Below are positions 61,054 through 64,000 of a DNA stretch of 64,000 nt, piece after piece. The position numbers were made by a program, and so were the translations under genes. This stretch comes from Pseudomonadota bacterium (GTDB lineage: Bacteria > Pseudomonadota > Alphaproteobacteria > Sphingomonadales > Sphingomonadaceae): NCBI GenBank assembly GCA_023416515.1, contig JAEZHP010000183.1, positions 1 through 64,000 of the forward strand, in the 5' to 3' direction. The notes under the pieces were generated by a model. The model did not search any database and was not told where the DNA came from. It saw nothing but the letters and a program-made list of their open reading frames with translations. The first letter of the stretch is position 1. Every line of letters starts with the position of its first letter.

Positions 61054-61845
61054 TCAGCTCGCTGCTTGGGGTTTGTGCATCCTGAAGCGGAGGCGGACGT
61101 AGTCGGCGATGAAGGTGCCGTCCGGCTGGCGAAGATCCCGGGCTAGGCGGCGCTCGACGGCGGCGGCGATGTCATCGCGCTCGCTCTCCCCGACGCCGGC
61201 GATGTCGAAAAGACCGCGGCGGAAGGTTTTGATCCAGCCGCCGATGCCGGCCGGGAGAGGCGTCCGCCGCTCGACCAGATTGGCCTCGATCCCGGTGAAG
61301 CCCGCAGCGCGATATACCGCCTCGAAATCGGCTGGGCTCGCATACCATTGGGGGTCTTCCGCCGGCAGGGAATAGCCGCGCTCGGTCAATTCGTCGCGAA
61401 GCCCCTGGCGCAGGATGGCGAGGTTGCCCTGGCCGCCCATTTCCCCGACGAAGCGCCCGCCGGTACGAAGCAGCTTGAACACGCCCCGAGCGACGGCCGC
61501 CGGATCGAGCATCCAGTGGAGGGCCGCGTTCGAGAAAGCCGCGTCGAACTGGCCGAAGCGCTCGACCTGGCGATCGAGGTCGAGAGTTTGGCAATCCGCG
61601 ACGAATGCATCGATTCCGCGCGCCCGAGCGGCCTCGACCATCTCAACCGACGCGTCGAGGCCGATCACCTTCGCTCCGGCGCGTGCGATCTGTTCGGTGA
61701 GGACTCCGTCGCCGCAGCCGATGTCGATCACGAACTCGCCCGGCTTGGGATCGAGCATGGCAAGCGCCGCAGCGCCGAGCGCCGGCACGAAACCGGCATT
61801 CTGCGCGTAATCGGCGGCGGACCAGCGTGATGCGGCGTTGACCAT
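61054..61845 (-). CDS. SAM-dependent methyltransferase inside the gcv operon
   Basis: A 263-residue class I methyltransferase: VIDIGCGDGVLTEQIARAGA (SAM motif), GLDASVEMVEAAR, DAAFSNAALHWMLD. The pattern resembles trans-aconitate or malonyl-ACP methyltransferase-like proteins. It is interposed between gcvH and gcvPA with short gaps (25 and 6 bases), so it is likely under the same glycine control. A link to one-carbon flow (SAM supply) is possible, but the substrate cannot be read from sequence. Confidence 0.82.
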   Translation of the reverse strand: MVNAASRWSAADYAQNAGFVPALGAAALAMLDPKPGEFVIDIGCGDGVLTEQIARAGAKVIGLDASVEMVEAARARGIDAFVADCQTLDLDRQVERFGQFDAAFSNAALHWMLDPAAVARGVFKLLRTGGRFVGEMGGQGNLAILRQGLRDELTERGYSLPAEDPQWYASPADFEAVYRAAGFTGIEANLVERRTPLPAGIGGWIKTFRRGLFDIAGVGESERDDIAAAVERRLARDLRQPDGTFIADYVRLRFRMHKPQAAS

Positions 61846-61870
61846 CTGTTCGGCTCCCGCGGCCCTTCCC

Positions 61871-62242
61871 TTACTGGTCGGCGACGAACGCGCGGTAGGC
61901 GTCGGCGTCCATCAGGCCGTTGAGCTCCGACGGGTCACTGATGCGGAGCTTGAAGAACCAGCCCTCGCCCTCCGGATCGGTGTTGACCAGGCTCGGCTCG
62001 TCGGCAAGCGCGGGATTGCCCTCGACCACCTCGCCGGCGACCGGCGCGTAGATGTCGGAAGCCGCCTTCACCGATTCGACCACTGCGGCGTCGCCGCCCT
62101 TGTCGAGCTGACGGCCCGCCTCGGGCACCTCGACGAAGACGATGTCGCCGAGCTGGCCCTGGGCATAATCGGTGATCCCGACTGTGCCGGTGTCGCCCTC
62201 GACTCGCACCCATTCATGATCCTTGGTGAAATAGACGCTCAT
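61871..62242 (-). CDS. gcvH: Glycine cleavage H-protein
   Basis: A 123-residue lipoyl carrier with MSVYFTKDHEWVRVEG, GITDYAQGQLGDIVFVE and the lipoylation site in VVESVKAASDIYAPV. It shuttles the aminomethyl arm between P, T and L proteins. Its ATG overlaps the gcvT stop (ATGA); the long open frame extending upstream is a shadow of gcvT. Confidence 0.97.
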   Translation of the reverse strand: MSVYFTKDHEWVRVEGDTGTVGITDYAQGQLGDIVFVEVPEAGRQLDKGGDAAVVESVKAASDIYAPVAGEVVEGNPALADEPSLVNTDPEGEGWFFKLRISDPSELNGLMDADAYRAFVADQ

Positions 62243-63351
62243 GCCGAGGCTCCCTTGCGATGATAACGATGCGGCACGAAGGGCGTCTGAGCCACCTCGG
62301 CCTTGAAGATCTTGCCGCGCTGCTCGACCAGGATTTCCGTTCCCGGCACTGCGGCGGCGGTGGGCACATAGGCCATTGCGATCGGCCGCTCGAGCGTCGG
62401 CGAAAAGCCGCCGCTGGTGACCTTGCCCACCTCGGTGCCTTCGGAATCGACCACGGCCGCGCCTTCGCGCACCGGCTGCCGACCCTCGACGAACAGTCCG
62501 ACGCGCTTGCGGATCGGGCCCTTCTCGAGCTCGGTGAGGATTCGCTGCACACCGGGGAAGCCGCCGCTCTCGCGACGACGCTTTGAAAGGGCGAAGGTGA
62601 GATCCGCCTCGACCGGGGTGGTCGTCTCGTCGACATCGTGGCCGTAGAGCGGCAGGCCCGCCTCGAGCCGAAGCGAATCGCGCGCTCCCAGCCCGATCGG
62701 CTTCACTTCGGGCTGCTCGACGAGCAGGGACGCAACCGCCTCGACGTTCCTCGCTTCGACGGAAATCTCGAAACCGTCCTCGCCGGTATAGCCCGAGCGG
62801 CTGATCCAGGCGCGGGCGCCGGCAATCTCGAAGCCGCCGCCGGTCATGAAGGTCAGCTCCTCGGCGCCAGGCGCGAGCCGAGCCATCACTTCCGCCGCCT
62901 TCGGCCCCTGCAAGGCGAGCAGCGCCTGGTTGGTCATGTGATCGATCACGACCCCGCTCGGCAGAGTGGTGCGCAGATGATCGATATCGCCATGTTTGGT
63001 GGCGCCGTTGACGACCATGTAGAAATGATCGCCGCGGCGGGTGACCATCAGATCGTCGATGATCCCGGCATCCTCGCGAAGAAGCAGCGAATAGCGCAGC
63101 CGTCCGTCCTTGAGGATGGCGAGGTCGGCGGGAAGCACCGCCTCGAGGCCCCACTCGGCGTCGCGGCCGGCGATGATGAGCTGGCCCATATGGCTGACGT
63201 CGAACAGGCCGGCCGATTCGCGGGTCCAGCGATGCTCGGCGATGATGCCCTCATATTGGATGGGCATCTCGTAGCCGGCGAAAGGAACCATTCGGGCGCC
63301 CTGGGCGCGATGCCACGCATCGAGTGGAAGCTTGAGGTCGGTTTCGCTCAC
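62239..63351 (-). CDS. gcvT: Aminomethyltransferase (glycine cleavage T-protein)
   Basis: A 370-residue enzyme that releases ammonia and forms methylene-tetrahydrofolate from the GcvH-bound arm. Typical segments: PFAGYEMPIQYEGIIAEH, DVSHMGQL, ISRSGYTGEDGFEIS and LGARDSLRLEAGLPLYGHD. It is the first gene after the tandem glycine riboswitch, and so the whole operon is probably under glycine control. Confidence 0.96.
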   Translation of the reverse strand: MSETDLKLPLDAWHRAQGARMVPFAGYEMPIQYEGIIAEHRWTRESAGLFDVSHMGQLIIAGRDAEWGLEAVLPADLAILKDGRLRYSLLLREDAGIIDDLMVTRRGDHFYMVVNGATKHGDIDHLRTTLPSGVVIDHMTNQALLALQGPKAAEVMARLAPGAEELTFMTGGGFEIAGARAWISRSGYTGEDGFEISVEARNVEAVASLLVEQPEVKPIGLGARDSLRLEAGLPLYGHDVDETTTPVEADLTFALSKRRRESGGFPGVQRILTELEKGPIRKRVGLFVEGRQPVREGAAVVDSEGTEVGKVTSGGFSPTLERPIAMAYVPTAAAVPGTEILVEQRGKIFKAEVAQTPFVPHRYHRKGASA

Positions 63352-63418
63352 ACCAGGGTCTCCGTGACGGCTTCAGGCATCGGGCCGGCTGCCTAGGACA
63401 GTCGCGGCCGCTTCGATA

Positions 63419-63632
63419 CCCCCTCTGTCACCGGGACCTGAGAGCTTTCCCCGCCTTCTCCGGATCAGGTCCGGCGTTCGGCAGGTTACCCCTTCGGCGG
63501 CCCGCTTCGCGAGCACTTTCCAGAGCGTCCCGACTGTCCGCGCGGTCCTTTTGCCTGAGAGATTCCGGGGCGGTTGCTCCTTCGGCGGCGCCGACCCAGA
63601 TCGAAGACCTTGGCCGGCACTCTCTCCCGCGC
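63419..63632 (-). promoter_or_regulatory. Tandem glycine riboswitch upstream of gcvT
   Basis: Read on the minus strand, two aptamers are visible. The first (63540-63632) has GGGAGAGAG, GCCGAAGGAGCAA and AATCTCTCAGGCAAAAGGACC; the second (63419-63530) has CTCTGGAAAG, GCCGAAGGGGTAA and CTCTCAGGTCCCGGTGACAGAGGGG. These match the conserved glycine aptamer consensus, in the usual cooperative tandem and ahead of gcvT. About 67 bases separate it from the gcvT start. No clear terminator stem is seen in that gap, so control may be at translation or by activation of the operon. Confidence 0.93.
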
Positions 63633-63667
63633 GTCCAGCAGCGGCCAAGGCCGCCGAGGACGCGGCT

Positions 63668-63696
63668 GCTCTGGGCGCAGCCGCCAGCCCTGTCAA
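63668..63696 (-). promoter_or_regulatory. Possible promoter of the gcv operon
   Basis: A perfect TTGACA box is followed after 17 bases by CAGAGC, a poor -10 match. The position, about 36 bases before the first aptamer, is right, but the -10 box makes it tentative. Confidence 0.35.
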
Positions 63697-63701
63697 CGGT
63701 G

Positions 63702-64000
63702 CTAGCGGGTGGCGTTGTAGCGCAGCTGGTCCGCAGTCAGCTCGAAGCCGACCAGAAGCTCATAGCGCGCCTGGTCGACGGCGATGCGGACGGCTGGATC
63801 CGACATCGGGTCGAGCGCCGCATTGGGATCGCCGGCTCGGCGACGGCGGGTGATCTGCTGCTGGATGTTGGCCGGCAGGGTGGCGGCGGCCGCGGAGACC
63901 GACGACTGGGCGGTCGTCGCCGTGCTTGCGCGATACTGGCCGTCAGCGAAGCGGAGCAGGACATGACCGGTGCGCTTGGCGACGACGTTCTGGCCGCCCT
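63702..64000 (-). CDS. C-terminal part of an unidentified protein (5' end outside window)
   Basis: The last 99 codons of a minus-strand gene run from the window edge to a TAG at 63702. The visible part starts GGQNVVAKRTGHVLLRFADG, has an Ala/Thr/Ser-rich middle (STATTAQSSVSAAAATL), IQQQITRRRR, and ends QARYELLVGFELTADQLRYN. It is in a different frame from the shorter open frames on both strands. The family is not recognised; it lies upstream of the glycine riboswitch on the same strand. Confidence 0.55.
   Translation of the reverse strand, partial: GGQNVVAKRTGHVLLRFADGQYRASTATTAQSSVSAAAATLPANIQQQITRRRRAGDPNAALDPMSDPAVRIAVDQARYELLVGFELTADQLRYNATR

Noticed and set aside
63551..63853. Open frames over the glycine riboswitch on the plus strand
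   Set aside because: They are antisense to the aptamers, which explain the conservation, and show no homology.

Overview
GC-rich, densely packed chromosomal DNA of an alphaproteobacterium, most likely of the Sphingomonadales. Reasons: short 4-base gene overlaps (ATGA, GTGA, TTGA), many GTG/TTG starts, the ffh-rpsP-rimM block, a gcvT-H-PA-PB operon behind a tandem glycine riboswitch, and a palindromic repeat with the core GAGCCTGTCGRAG that is common in sphingomonad genomes. No taxonomic marker such as rRNA is present, so the placement is inference. I see no transposase, integrase, phage gene or CRISPR array.

Layout. 0-11.4 kb is housekeeping: an outer-membrane barrel, rimM, rpsP with a long acidic tail, ffh (minus strand), then a GGDEF/EAL protein, dapF, mtaB, ftsY, yciB and a YadG/YadH-like ABC exporter (plus strand), and sodB. 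11.4-21.1 kb holds a TPR protein, glcB, a small unexplained minus-strand locus (ECF sigma factor, four-helix membrane protein, 42-residue peptide, HEAT protein, cupin-like protein), a CHASE2 adenylate cyclase and a secreted partner. 21.1-24.3 kb encodes an aldehyde dehydrogenase and an acetolactate-synthase-like enzyme.

24.5-41 kb is the most unusual part: two convergent operons that look like one electron-transfer system. The plus-strand operon encodes a c554-type multihaem cytochrome, a haem-binding-domain lipoprotein, a putative outer-membrane barrel and a 1499-residue decahaem protein with a C-terminal LVIVD beta-propeller. The minus-strand operon encodes a fusion of FAD oxidoreductase, two cyclic-nucleotide domains and four [4Fe-4S] motifs, a membrane protein with a dihaem cytochrome b histidine pattern, an FHA-TM-decahaem fusion and an HD-domain hydrolase. 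Together they carry 24 CxxCH motifs and one CX4CH motif. A CcmI-like TPR gene lies beside them. A plausible path is NAD(P)H to flavin to Fe-S to haem b to periplasmic haems to the outer membrane; the terminal donor or acceptor is unknown.

41-50.6 kb holds tRNA-Glu(CUC), two MscS channels, an arylsulfatase, a SulP transporter, a BASS-type transporter, an MgtC-like protein and an APH-like kinase. 50.6-55.9 kb is a partial type II secretion set (K, J, I, H and C only) overlapping two PH-domain membrane proteins. 55.9-63.7 kb has three methyltransferases, a PAP2-like protein with eroded catalytic motifs and the glycine cleavage operon. The window ends inside an unidentified minus-strand gene.
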